From positions 29,593 through 93,592 of IMG/VR virus record IMGVR_UViG_3300042544_002482: a stretch of DNA of 64,000 nt; one strand, 5' to 3'. The position numbers were made by a program, and so were the translations under genes. Below, piece by piece: positions 26,576 to 34,928 of the stretch (position 1 is its first letter; each line of letters starts with the position of its first letter). The DNA is from a virus. The notes beneath the pieces were generated by a model. It made no database searches and was not told where the DNA came from. It saw only the letters and a list, made by a program, of their open reading frames with translations.

Positions 26576-27277
26576 TTAACCTCCTGTGGTACCTAATTTA
26601 CCATGGATTATATAAACCAAATCAACAATTCTTAACCGACTACGGTCATCACTACTTCCACCTAAATTTATTATTCTTAATGTGTCAGAACTATCAAACA
26701 AACCACTAACGTGGTTTGCTAAACAATACCAACCACCGTACGCCCCTCCAGCATAAAATTGTCCACTTACTTTAAAATTCGCAAAACTGTTAAGACTATT
26801 TGAATTGTCTAATGTTCTAGGTTCAGTATAATCTGGTGTTACTGAACCCGTTCTAATAAAAGCATGATTTGCACCTGCAGCATTTTTTAACATCGCTAAC
26901 CTAGTGTACGAATAATCATATCCTGGATGGGGATGATCTCCAACACCAAGTTGTGCCCATAACGATACCCTTCCAATATCACCTATTGCAGTTCCTGCGT
27001 TACCATTTCTTCTTCCGGAGTTACTATCGTGTGTGTTATTATACCAAGTACTATGATGTGGAAACATTGGTAATGATAAATCAACATAAGCAGCACCACC
27101 TGCAGCCGCGGATGGTGCATAATCTCCAGCAGAATTAAATATTTTTGTATCGGCCGTTGAATTATTATATCTTGGATTTATAGTTATACTTCCCACAGTT
27201 GTTGCGGCATGTTCAACAATAGGGATTTGAATTTGCATATATTGAATAGGTAATCCTGAACTTGATAATATTGCCAT
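26576..27277 (-). CDS. Virion-associated protein, unknown fold
   Basis: A 233-aa protein beginning MAILSSSGLPIQYMQIQIP, with a Gly/Asn/Ser-rich composition. It includes FPHHSTWYNNTHDSNSGRRNG and a C-terminal beta-rich part (GQFYAGGAYGGWYCLANHVSG, DLVYIIHGKLG). The ending has the feel of the C1q-like proteins nearby (YCLANHVSGLFDSSDT compared with the NH.DG segment), but the standard FTAP.AG strand is missing. It abuts the 820-aa fibre gene with no gap. A distal fibre or adhesion role is likely by context only. Confidence 0.75.
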   Translation of the reverse strand: MAILSSSGLPIQYMQIQIPIVEHAATTVGSITINPRYNNSTADTKIFNSAGDYAPSAAAGGAAYVDLSLPMFPHHSTWYNNTHDSNSGRRNGNAGTAIGDIGRVSLWAQLGVGDHPHPGYDYSYTRLAMLKNAAGANHAFIRTGSVTPDYTEPRTLDNSNSLNSFANFKVSGQFYAGGAYGGWYCLANHVSGLFDSSDTLRIINLGGSSDDRSRLRIVDLVYIIHGKLGTTGG

Positions 27278-29740
27278 TTATTCTGTTATTTTTTCTAATT
27301 TTATTTTAAATTTCTCACCACTTCTATTATTCAACATATAGATATCATTCTCACCTTCTTGTAATGTCCAATCACCCCACGTTCCATCAACAACGTTTTG
27401 TTTTCCTTCGTTTGATAGGTGTAAGTCAGTTGTGTATACGTGGTTCCATCTTAAAGATGTTGAACCTAAATTGTAAGTTGCGTCTGCTGTTGGTAAGATT
27501 GTAGATTTGACTTGCATTGAAGAACTACTAACAATTACAATTCTCTCATTATTAACTTTTAATGATATTGGGGTATTGGTATCTGTACCAACGTACATTT
27601 CAGATTCTGTCCATGAACCTAACGCATCACTATTACTAGCTCTATTTAATCCAATTGAACCATATGTTGTTGAACTTCTTTGAAAATGGATTACCGGTAA
27701 GTATGTATTTTGGTGAAACGAATCGATATATAAGAAACAGTGTTCACCTGTTGATCTAAAAATTGTATGTTGTCTCTGGCTTCCGTACACAAATAAACCA
27801 TCACTTCCTGTTGCACCATAATTGACTGTTAATCGTTTGGATGGATTCGCATCGTTTACCCCGACACCATTTGGATTTAAAAATGCCGCAACACCATTCG
27901 CTTCTAAATAAATTTTAGGATTGCCAGCAGAATATAAATAATGAAATCCATGTGAGCCTTCAGTTCCAATAATACTAACAGCATTTGGACCAAATTTAAT
28001 ACCATCAGATGGTGTTATTAATAATTTTGTTGACCATGATGGTGATGACAATGTTCCTGTAGATGTGTAAATTTTTACTCCTCCACCAGAAACACCTTCA
28101 ATTAAACCTGTTGCCTGATCTGACGTTCCTGCAAATGCTATTGCTGGTGACCCCGTTCCTTTTTTGAGTACTAGAGTATTTCCACCACCACTAAATGTAC
28201 CTGTACCTGTAAATGTTGCATCACCAGATGTTGATAATATAAAATGTTTAGTTGCCGAACCTGCACCCATAGAAATTTCACCACTATGATTTAATGCGAT
28301 GTACGTATTTCCTGGTGTGTATGAACTATTACTTGTACCTAAGAATATATCAATACCGCCATCACCTAAAAATGTTCTTGCACCTGAGGCAAATGAATCA
28401 CTAACACTATCTATTTGAATTCTAAATAAACCGTTCGTATCTCCACTATCACCATTAATCATTAATGGTTGTGTTGATGTTGTTGCTTGAGTATATGTTC
28501 CATTGTTAGTTAATCCCGCAAATGTTGGTGAACTTGATGTTAGGACCGCTTGATTTAAAATAGATCCATATCCTGTTGTTGACGATAATGTTATTTGGGC
28601 AGAACCTGAAACAGTTCCTGATGGTAATTGTGCTGAACCTGACCAAATACCTGTTCCAGATAATACTTGTGAACTACCTGAAACCAATCCTGAAGGAACA
28701 CCACTTACGGAACCAAAAGATATTTGTGATGAGCCCGATACCAATCCAGATGGTAGTTGTCCACTACCACTAACAATACCACTTGGTATACTACTTAATC
28801 CACTATATGTGATTTGTGACGATCCTGAGACCAATCCCGAACCTGGTATACTAATACTTCCACTAACGGTTAAACTCCCCGTAAATGAATGTGTATCACC
28901 TAATTCGTCACCGAACTTAGTACTACCACTTCTATATAAAATTGAACTACTAATATATGTTGTTCTTAACTCCTGAGTTTCAATAAAACCAGTCACTATT
29001 AGTGAGCCAGTCATTGTTACACTATTACCGAATTGAATTGCATTACCATCAGATGATAATATTTTATTACCAGCATATAATGTGGTTGTTCCTTTTAACG
29101 CAATTACTCCTGTTGTTGGGTCTAATATAACGTCTCCACCACCAGAAGTTGCAAGTGTGATATTACCGTCACCAGATTGTAATGTGATTGTATCCGAACC
29201 TGCCTCTAATATCTTGAATGATTGTCCTGTATCGGTTGTAATTTGTAACTCTTGAGTTGTACTACTTAAAACTTTTGTTCCATCAATGTATAATGATGCC
29301 GATGAAAGATATAAATCTCTAAATTGGTGTGTAACACTACCTAAATCGTAGGTATTATCAACTGAGGGTATAATTGATCCTGATATTGTTTGATTTCCAA
29401 CAAATATGTTAGAACCTGTTGTGGCAAAACTACCTGTTTTACCCTCTATGGAATTTAATCTTGGTGATGTTGATGATGTAAATCCGTTTAAACTACTTGT
29501 TGTAGTTTCTATAGAATTTAATCTAGTTGTTACAGAAGATGTGTATGTATTTAAACTACCTGTTGTGGTTTCTAAAGAGTTTAATCTTGTAATTGTTGTT
29601 CCACTAATTGCTGCACCTTCAAGAGATGCAATTCTATTGTCCTGTGACAAATTAGTTGCCGCAACCGAAGATGAGATTAATCTAATGTCTTCCCCACTAC
29701 TTGTATGGGAACCCGTTACTAAGAGATTGTGAACTTTCAT
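27278..29740 (-). CDS. Modular tail fibre protein
   Basis: An 820-aa fibre. The N-terminal 110 residues alternate TRLNSIETTTSSL-type coiled-coil heptads with TGS turns. Residues about 115-300 hold the shared cassette (YDLGSVTHQFRDLYLSSASL, GDVILDPTTGVIALKG, TGFIETQELRTTYISSSIL). SGSSQ repeats follow to about 385. The C-terminal third has a globular region (GSHGFHYLYSAGNPKIYLEA, TYGSIGLNRASNSD) and the conserved ending LGSTSLRWNHVYTTDLHLS and GDWTLQEGENDIYML. It lacks an S74 domain. It is probably one arm of a branched adhesion apparatus. Confidence 0.88.
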   Translation of the reverse strand: MKVHNLLVTGSHTSSGEDIRLISSSVAATNLSQDNRIASLEGAAISGTTITRLNSLETTTGSLNTYTSSVTTRLNSIETTTSSLNGFTSSTSPRLNSIEGKTGSFATTGSNIFVGNQTISGSIIPSVDNTYDLGSVTHQFRDLYLSSASLYIDGTKVLSSTTQELQITTDTGQSFKILEAGSDTITLQSGDGNITLATSGGGDVILDPTTGVIALKGTTTLYAGNKILSSDGNAIQFGNSVTMTGSLIVTGFIETQELRTTYISSSILYRSGSTKFGDELGDTHSFTGSLTVSGSISIPGSGLVSGSSQITYSGLSSIPSGIVSGSGQLPSGLVSGSSQISFGSVSGVPSGLVSGSSQVLSGTGIWSGSAQLPSGTVSGSAQITLSSTTGYGSILNQAVLTSSSPTFAGLTNNGTYTQATTSTQPLMINGDSGDTNGLFRIQIDSVSDSFASGARTFLGDGGIDIFLGTSNSSYTPGNTYIALNHSGEISMGAGSATKHFILSTSGDATFTGTGTFSGGGNTLVLKKGTGSPAIAFAGTSDQATGLIEGVSGGGVKIYTSTGTLSSPSWSTKLLITPSDGIKFGPNAVSIIGTEGSHGFHYLYSAGNPKIYLEANGVAAFLNPNGVGVNDANPSKRLTVNYGATGSDGLFVYGSQRQHTIFRSTGEHCFLYIDSFHQNTYLPVIHFQRSSTTYGSIGLNRASNSDALGSWTESEMYVGTDTNTPISLKVNNERIVIVSSSSMQVKSTILPTADATYNLGSTSLRWNHVYTTDLHLSNEGKQNVVDGTWGDWTLQEGENDIYMLNNRSGEKFKIKLEKITE
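28840..29420. repeat. Shared fibre cassette, copy 1 (about 580 bases)
   Basis: This stretch recurs with high similarity at about 33940-34520 and 36750-37345, and partly at 25020-25380. It encodes the YDLGS...ILDPTTGVIALKG...TGFIETQELRTT block in three fibre proteins. Boundaries are approximate. Confidence 0.8.
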
Positions 29741-29746
29741 ATGTTA

Positions 29747-29754
29747 TATAAATA
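29747..29754 (-). promoter_or_regulatory. Candidate phage promoter motif TATTTATA
   Basis: Coding strand AACTATTTATATAAC, only six bases before the ATG of the 820-aa fibre gene. If it works as a -10 element, the transcript would be nearly leaderless or serve the next gene. Confidence 0.35.
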
Positions 29755-29768
29755 GTTCATTGATTGGA

Positions 29769-29975
29769 TTAGATCTCAACAATTCTGTAAACTCTTTCAG
29801 ACGGATCTGCGGTTTCTAACTCAGTCTTTTTGGTTTCAGCTTCTTCTAGGGTGTCGAACTCATCCACAGTATCTTCTGCGTTTAATTTTGCTACCCATAT
29901 TTGTCTTTTTGCCCAATCTGGATCACCATTATTGGTGTCTACTGGTACGAATTGTTTTTGTATTCTATATGCCAT
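29769..29975 (-). CDS. Small conserved phage protein, unknown function
   Basis: A 68-aa acidic protein, MAYRIQKQFVPVDTNNGDPDW at the start, with a central helix DTLEEAETKKTELETADP and a short final strand VYRIVEI. No membrane segment. Short proteins of this pattern sit among fibre genes in marine myoviruses. Its role is unknown. The spacing to both neighbours is short and its upstream leader is A/T-rich. Confidence 0.75.
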   Translation of the reverse strand: MAYRIQKQFVPVDTNNGDPDWAKRQIWVAKLNAEDTVDEFDTLEEAETKKTELETADPSERVYRIVEI

Positions 29976-29989
29976 ATTAATAAATAGTT

Positions 29990-30358
29990 TTATTCTTCAG
30001 TATATTCTACCCAAGATTGTCCATCTTCATTCCACGTATAAACTTTACCATCAGATGGTCTTTCTATTGGTGCTTCCCATAAACAAGTTTCTTCATTTAA
30101 CACCCAAGAAGAGAATGGTTTTGATGGTAAAAATGCATCTCTAATTTCATCATACGTATCATCTAAACCAGCATATCTTTTTCTAAAATTTGAATTATAT
30201 GATGTTTGTTTCCACGTTCCAGTTAACCCAATTGAACTTATAAAATTTTGTCCAACGATTTCACTTTCAGGAAATTCTAAATTTCCGCAATCCTCGTTTG
30301 TAATTACAATAACTTGTTTAACTATATTGTTTTCATCTATTTGTGCAAAATGTGCCAT
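29990..30358 (-). CDS. Conserved marine-phage virion-type protein
   Basis: A 122-aa protein starting MAHFAQIDENNIVKQVIVITNEDC, with WKQTSYNSNFRKRYAGLDDTYDE in the middle and SWVLNEETCLWEAP and YTWNEDGQSWVE near the end. This combination is a familiar conserved protein in marine T4-like and other marine phages, usually next to tail-fibre genes and without assigned function. It is soluble, aromatic-rich and beta-strand-prone, which fits a small virion component. An A-rich leader precedes the ATG. Confidence 0.85.
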   Translation of the reverse strand: MAHFAQIDENNIVKQVIVITNEDCGNLEFPESEIVGQNFISSIGLTGTWKQTSYNSNFRKRYAGLDDTYDEIRDAFLPSKPFSSWVLNEETCLWEAPIERPSDGKVYTWNEDGQSWVEYTEE

Positions 30359-30371
30359 ATTTTTTTAATAT

Positions 30372-32861
30372 TTAAATTCCGTATTTATTTTTATATGAGT
30401 TATAATTTTGTAAAACTTCAGTAGAAGTTAAAACTCGATTATATAATTTAAAAACACCCATATTACCTTTGAAAAAATCTAAATTCCAGTTCTGCCCTGA
30501 ATTTGTGTTAAAACTTTTTCCAATATCAATAATATTAGATCCAATGTATATACCTGGTGATGACCATTGTGCATATGTTGCTACATCAAAATTTGCGGTG
30601 GCTGATAATACACCATTTAAATATATTTCCATCAAACCTGTTATTGTGTTTTTATTGAAAATAACATGATGATATTGATTTAAAGTAATTGTTGACGTTG
30701 TCTGTGCAACAACATAAACTTGTGATGCGGCGATAACCGACGCCCATATTTGATTGTTTTCACGAATATATAACCAACCAATAGTACCGTTGCTATAACC
30801 ACCGTTATGTCTATAACCACCCAAACTCATTCTTGTATTGTTTGTTGTTGGTTTAAAAATAACCTCAATTGCACTACTACTTAAATGACTATGACTTGTT
30901 GGTATATCTAAAATTTGATCATTAACTCCATCAAATAACATTGTACCACCATTTTCAGGACTATAAGCAATATCACCCGTTAATACCGCATGACTTCCGT
31001 ATCCGCTTATATCATTCCAACCAGCTCTTGTTGTGTCTGTTGGTGTAAATGTTCCGCTTGATGTAAATGTATGAACTGTATACCCATTAACTGTTGATAT
31101 TGTTCCTCCAGTTGCTTTTGGAGCTCCGAAGTATCTTACACATACAATACCCGAACCACCATTTCCTGAACCTCCACCGGCACCTCCTGTTGTTCCTCCA
31201 CCTATTCCACCAGGCGAACTTGATCCACCACCTCCACCGCCAGAAAACCAACCACTCGCGTTAAAGTTTGTACCAAATTTATCACCATAATATAATCCAT
31301 TACCACCTCTACCACTATTATTTCCATTTTGACTATCTTGTCCCATGTTACCGGCTCCTCCACCACCACCTCCAGGATAATTTGGTCCTGTATAATTTCT
31401 TGCTCTTCCTCCAGCATATCCTTGACCTGTTGTTCCTGAACCGGCGAAACCATCTGGTCCATCTGGACCATCACCACCTCCACCTGAACCACCACTTAAT
31501 CTATTAGTACCACTAACATTACCACCATCACCGGTATAACTAGCACCTCCGCCACCACCTGATGCTGTAACACCAAACGCTGAACTATCCGAACCTTTAT
31601 TACCACTTGCATTTGTTACTGATGTACCACCAGCACCAACCACTATTGATGAAGCGCTTTGTGTTTGATTTATGTTTAAAGTTGTTGTACCAAATACTAA
31701 TCCACCGGCACCTCCACCTCCACCAGAACCACCAGGTCCATGATTTCCACAACCACCAGCACCTCCGCCAGTATTTGCAGTTCCATCTGGTGATTTTGTA
31801 CTACCTCCACCACCAGCACCGCCACCAGCAACTATGAGATACTCAACAGTTAATGTTTGTGTAAATCTAGTTGGGTAACTTACATCATTTGACGCGTCTA
31901 AGTTTAATACAACACCATCTGTTACGTTTATATTTTCATTGATTGATGATTGATTTTTGGTATAACGTATAATAACAATACCCGATCCTCCAGCACCACT
32001 ACTTCTAATTGTTGATCCTCCATTGGCTTCAGTACCTCCACCTCCACCACCTCTATTTGCAGTTCCACTAGTTGCTGTTGCTCCGCCGTGTATGCCACCC
32101 TTTCCACCACCACCTAATCCACCATTACCACTATCTCCTCCATATGATACTGAGTTTCCTCCACCACCACCGCCACCATAATATGTGGCAGTTCCTGATA
32201 TAATACTTTGCATTCCATTTCCGCCAGAACCGGACCCACCACTTTGTGGCCCAATACCGGCAAGACCAATACCACTTGCACCTCCACCGCCTGAAACAAA
32301 ATCACCACTTCCACCATTACTACCTTGTCCTCTTGTTCCTAATGCCACTGTTGGTCTTTGGTTGCTACCTCCACCACCGGATCCTCCCGCATTACCTCGT
32401 CTTCTATCTGGTATAGTACCACCGTAAGGTGAACTTAAATCATCACCTCCACCTCCACCACCACCTATTGCAGTTAATCCTAATGCAGTTGTATTTGAAC
32501 CATTATTACCAGCAGGTCCTGTTGTACCTTGAGCGGTTCCACCACCTCCAATTGTAATATTGTATGATTGTTTGGCTAGTGTCATCATTCCGGTTAATAC
32601 ACCTCCCGCACCTCCTCCGGCGCCGGGTGTACCACTATTACCATAACAGTTTCCACCACTACCCCCACCAGCAACAATTAGATATTCAACCATTAAAGTT
32701 GGGTCAATAACTGTGAATTGTCCACTACCTGTAAATGTATGTATTCTGTAATTACCTGATTCTGTTATTGTTCCACCAACAGCTCTAATACCTTGAGCCC
32801 TCAATAAAGATTCAGAATCGAATCCATTTAACCCTCTTTGTTGTGATGATTTTATTGCCAT
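30372..32861 (-). CDS. Glycine-rich virion protein with C-terminal LamG domain
   Basis: An 829-aa protein. Two glycine-rich blocks, about 45-300 and 335-575, are made of GGGG and GGAGG runs. Each begins after MVEYLIVAGGG or TVEYLIVAGGG and ends IVIIRYTK or IVCVRYFG, so the block is an internal duplication. GSGQF/TSSGTF motifs flank them. Residues about 630-829 form a LamG-like domain (LFDGVNDQILD, AIEVIFKP, GLMEIYLNGVLS, FKGNMGVFKLYNRVLTSTEV). Such proteins are usually tail-fibre or adhesin parts; glycine-rich polyproline-II-like bundles are known at the tips of some T4-like fibres. Confidence 0.88.
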   Translation of the reverse strand: MAIKSSQQRGLNGFDSESLLRAQGIRAVGGTITESGNYRIHTFTGSGQFTVIDPTLMVEYLIVAGGGSGGNCYGNSGTPGAGGGAGGVLTGMMTLAKQSYNITIGGGGTAQGTTGPAGNNGSNTTALGLTAIGGGGGGGDDLSSPYGGTIPDRRRGNAGGSGGGGSNQRPTVALGTRGQGSNGGSGDFVSGGGGASGIGLAGIGPQSGGSGSGGNGMQSIISGTATYYGGGGGGGNSVSYGGDSGNGGLGGGGKGGIHGGATATSGTANRGGGGGGTEANGGSTIRSSGAGGSGIVIIRYTKNQSSINENINVTDGVVLNLDASNDVSYPTRFTQTLTVEYLIVAGGGAGGGGSTKSPDGTANTGGGAGGCGNHGPGGSGGGGGAGGLVFGTTTLNINQTQSASSIVVGAGGTSVTNASGNKGSDSSAFGVTASGGGGGASYTGDGGNVSGTNRLSGGSGGGGDGPDGPDGFAGSGTTGQGYAGGRARNYTGPNYPGGGGGGAGNMGQDSQNGNNSGRGGNGLYYGDKFGTNFNASGWFSGGGGGGSSSPGGIGGGTTGGAGGGSGNGGSGIVCVRYFGAPKATGGTISTVNGYTVHTFTSSGTFTPTDTTRAGWNDISGYGSHAVLTGDIAYSPENGGTMLFDGVNDQILDIPTSHSHLSSSAIEVIFKPTTNNTRMSLGGYRHNGGYSNGTIGWLYIRENNQIWASVIAASQVYVVAQTTSTITLNQYHHVIFNKNTITGLMEIYLNGVLSATANFDVATYAQWSSPGIYIGSNIIDIGKSFNTNSGQNWNLDFFKGNMGVFKLYNRVLTSTEVLQNYNSYKNKYGI

Positions 32862-32864
32862 ATA

Positions 32865-33194
32865 TTATGTTAATTCTGAACCAAATGCGTTAAAACTCAT
32901 ATTTGCAGAACTTGCATATATTGTTATTACATCTGTTGTTGCTAAAGTTATTCCTAATGTGAATGTTACGGTATCGTTTGCTGCAATTGCCGAATCGAAC
33001 ACAATATAGTGTTGATTTGCAAGTGATGCACCTGATGGCCGAACTGCAATTCTAAATGTTCCCGCAGAACTATCTCTATTACATACTGTTAATGTTGACA
33101 CTATAGTTGAAGTACTTGAAGGTACTGTGTATAGTGTTGTTGCTGTTGTTGCTGAAGGTGCTGATTGACCTAATACTTTATAAGTTGCTGGCAT
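32865..33194 (-). CDS. Small conserved virion-type protein
   Basis: A 109-aa, beta-rich Thr/Ser/Ala protein: MPATYKVLGQSAP at the start, LYTVPSSTSTIVSTLTVCN, FRIAVRPSGA, then NDTVTFTLGITLATTDVITIYAS and FNAFGSELT. The pattern VLGQ..P, TLTVCN, RIAVRP, GITL..TDVI and FG.E is conserved in a small marine-phage protein family near fibre genes. It could be a jelly-roll decoration or fibre-tip protein. No function has been read directly. Confidence 0.8.
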   Translation of the reverse strand: MPATYKVLGQSAPSATTATTLYTVPSSTSTIVSTLTVCNRDSSAGTFRIAVRPSGASLANQHYIVFDSAIAANDTVTFTLGITLATTDVITIYASSANMSFNAFGSELT

Positions 33195-33206
33195 ATTTTA
33201 AATTTT

Positions 33207-34781
33207 TTATGATCCCATTAATAAAAATTGTTGAGCGAATAAATCATTTGGTAATGATAATCCGTTTATTGTTCCTGTTGTTGTTAAGTTACCATTAATT
33301 GTTGCGGAACCAGATGTTAGTGTTAATGTTAAATTTGAATCTCCAACAAAAAATCTTAAACCGGATGTATTATCCGCACCATATATTGATCCTCTATTAA
33401 CACCATCTTTTCTAAAAAATAAATAGGGTTCTCCAGATGTACTTCTATTAATTAGAACTCCACTTGAATTAACGTTAATGTCTCCGGTGGTTGTTAAACT
33501 ACCGCTAACAATTGCATTACCATTAACATCTAATGTTGCATTTGTTCCATTCTTATTAATGCCTACTTGACCACTACCGCTTGCAAATATGATAACATTA
33601 CCATTAGCCGCAGTGGCATCATCTTCTCTGAAAATTCTTAACGCATTTCCACTCCAGTTATCTACATTATATCTATTAACTGGTCCTCTTAAAATTAATT
33701 GTCCACCTTCTGTTCCTAAATTATCAAAAGATGATTCTATTGACCCACTTACCCTAAAACTACCACTAACAATTTGATTACCTACAAATGTATTTGAACC
33801 CGTTGTTGCTAATCTTGCGATGTTTGTTGTTGACATGACATCAACTTGTGCACTTCCCGACACAACACCTGATGGTAATTGAGCACTACCGCTCCATACA
33901 CCACTTCCATTTAATATTTGTGATGATCCTGAAACTAAATTAGAACCTGGAACACTAATCGTTCCACTAACCAATAAACTTCCTGTGAATGAGTGAGCAT
34001 CGCTTAACTCATCTCCGAATTTTGTGCTACCACTTCTATAAAGTATAGACGATGAAATATAAGTTGTTCTTAACTCTTGTGTTTCGATAAATCCTGTAAC
34101 AATTAAACTACCTGTTATAGTTGCACTATTACCAATTTGAATTGCGTTTCCGTCTGATGATAATATCTTATTTCCAGCATATAATGTAGTTGTACCTTTA
34201 AGTGCAATAACTCCTGTTGTTGGGTCTAATATGACATCTCCTCCACCACTTGATTTCAATTCAATATTTCCATCGGCAGATTGAAGTGTGATGTTATCAC
34301 TTCCGGCCTCTAATATCTTAAATGACTGACCTGTATCAGTTGTAATTTGTAATTCTTGAGTAGTACTACCTAATACTTTTGTTCCATCAATGTATAACGA
34401 TGCTGATGAAAGATATAAGTGTCTAAATTGATGGGTTTCTGAACCTAAATCATACACATCTGTAACTGCAGGTATTACTGAACCTGAAATTGTTTGGTTA
34501 CCTTTGAATAGATTCGAACCTGTTGTTGCTAAGGTTCCAATAAGTGTATTTGTTGTTCCACTATATGTGTTAAACGAAGATGTTAATAGATAACTCGCAG
34601 CATGTGAAGTCGATATTGCGTTTTGTGTGGTACCACTTAAGATTAGATTACCTAATGTTAATCCTGTCATTCCTGATAGGTCGAGTGTACCTCCAGAAAA
34701 TGATATATTTGAACCACTACCTGAGATAAATGATACTACATTACCCGAATTGTCTTTAAATTTAAATGCTCCGTTTGCCAT
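33207..34781 (-). CDS. Modular tail fibre protein
   Basis: A 524-aa fibre, the shortest of the rod-like proteins. The N-terminus is MANGAFKFKDNSGNVVSFISGSG. The shared cassette spans about 90-275 (YDLGSETHQFRHLYLSSASL, FIETQELRTTYISSS). SGSAQ repeats follow, and then a distinct C-terminal region (NWSGNALRIFREDD, LFFRKDGVNRGSIYG) ending GLSLPNDLFAQQFLLMGS. It lacks the RW..DLHLSNEG ending of two other fibres. It is probably a fibre segment assembled with its neighbours. A TATTTATA motif lies four bases upstream of the ATG. Confidence 0.87.
   Translation of the reverse strand: MANGAFKFKDNSGNVVSFISGSGSNISFSGGTLDLSGMTGLTLGNLILSGTTQNAISTSHAASYLLTSSFNTYSGTTNTLIGTLATTGSNLFKGNQTISGSVIPAVTDVYDLGSETHQFRHLYLSSASLYIDGTKVLGSTTQELQITTDTGQSFKILEAGSDNITLQSADGNIELKSSGGGDVILDPTTGVIALKGTTTLYAGNKILSSDGNAIQIGNSATITGSLIVTGFIETQELRTTYISSSILYRSGSTKFGDELSDAHSFTGSLLVSGTISVPGSNLVSGSSQILNGSGVWSGSAQLPSGVVSGSAQVDVMSTTNIARLATTGSNTFVGNQIVSGSFRVSGSIESSFDNLGTEGGQLILRGPVNRYNVDNWSGNALRIFREDDATAANGNVIIFASGSGQVGINKNGTNATLDVNGNAIVSGSLTTTGDINVNSSGVLINRSTSGEPYLFFRKDGVNRGSIYGADNTSGLRFFVGDSNLTLTLTSGSATINGNLTTTGTINGLSLPNDLFAQQFLLMGS
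33940..34520. repeat. Shared fibre cassette, copy 2
   Basis: Second copy of the roughly 580-base cassette, in the 524-aa fibre gene. Boundaries are approximate. Confidence 0.8.
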
Positions 34782-34785
34782 TAGT

Positions 34786-34793
34786 TATAAATA
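34786..34793 (-). promoter_or_regulatory. Candidate phage promoter motif TATTTATA
   Basis: Coding strand ACTATTTATAACT, four bases before the ATG of 33207-34781. It also lies just after the stop of the 40-aa gene upstream. Confidence 0.35.
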
Positions 34794-34796
34794 GTT

Positions 34797-34919
34797 TTAA
34801 TTTGTTTCCTCTACCCAAGTTCCGTTGGTATATACATACCAAACTTCATAATGTAACACTTTATCCCCTTCTTTAGCTTCGGGGAAAATTAAATCGTTTA
34901 TGTTTGTTATTTCTTCCAT
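34797..34919 (-). CDS. Very small conserved-type phage protein (40 aa)
   Basis: I translated this gene by hand. The ATG is at 34917-34919 and the TAA at 34797-34799. The protein starts MEEITNINDLIFPEAKEGDK and ends WYVYTNGTWVEETN. The leader is A-rich (AAAAAAAATATATG on the coding strand), as for other genes here. Its aromatic end (YEVWYVYTNGTWVE) resembles the YTWNEDGQSWVEYTEE tail of the product of 29990-30358. It fills the only gap between two fibre genes. Role unknown, probably a minor virion protein. Confidence 0.7.
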   Translation of the reverse strand: MEEITNINDLIFPEAKEGDKVLHYEVWYVYTNGTWVEETN

Positions 34920-34928
34920 ATATTTTTT

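Noticed and set aside
31202-32427. Antisense and alternate-frame open frames in the glycine-rich gene
   Set aside because: GGN codon runs open other frames by chance. The glycine-rich minus-strand frame with conserved flanks and LamG is clearly the coding one.
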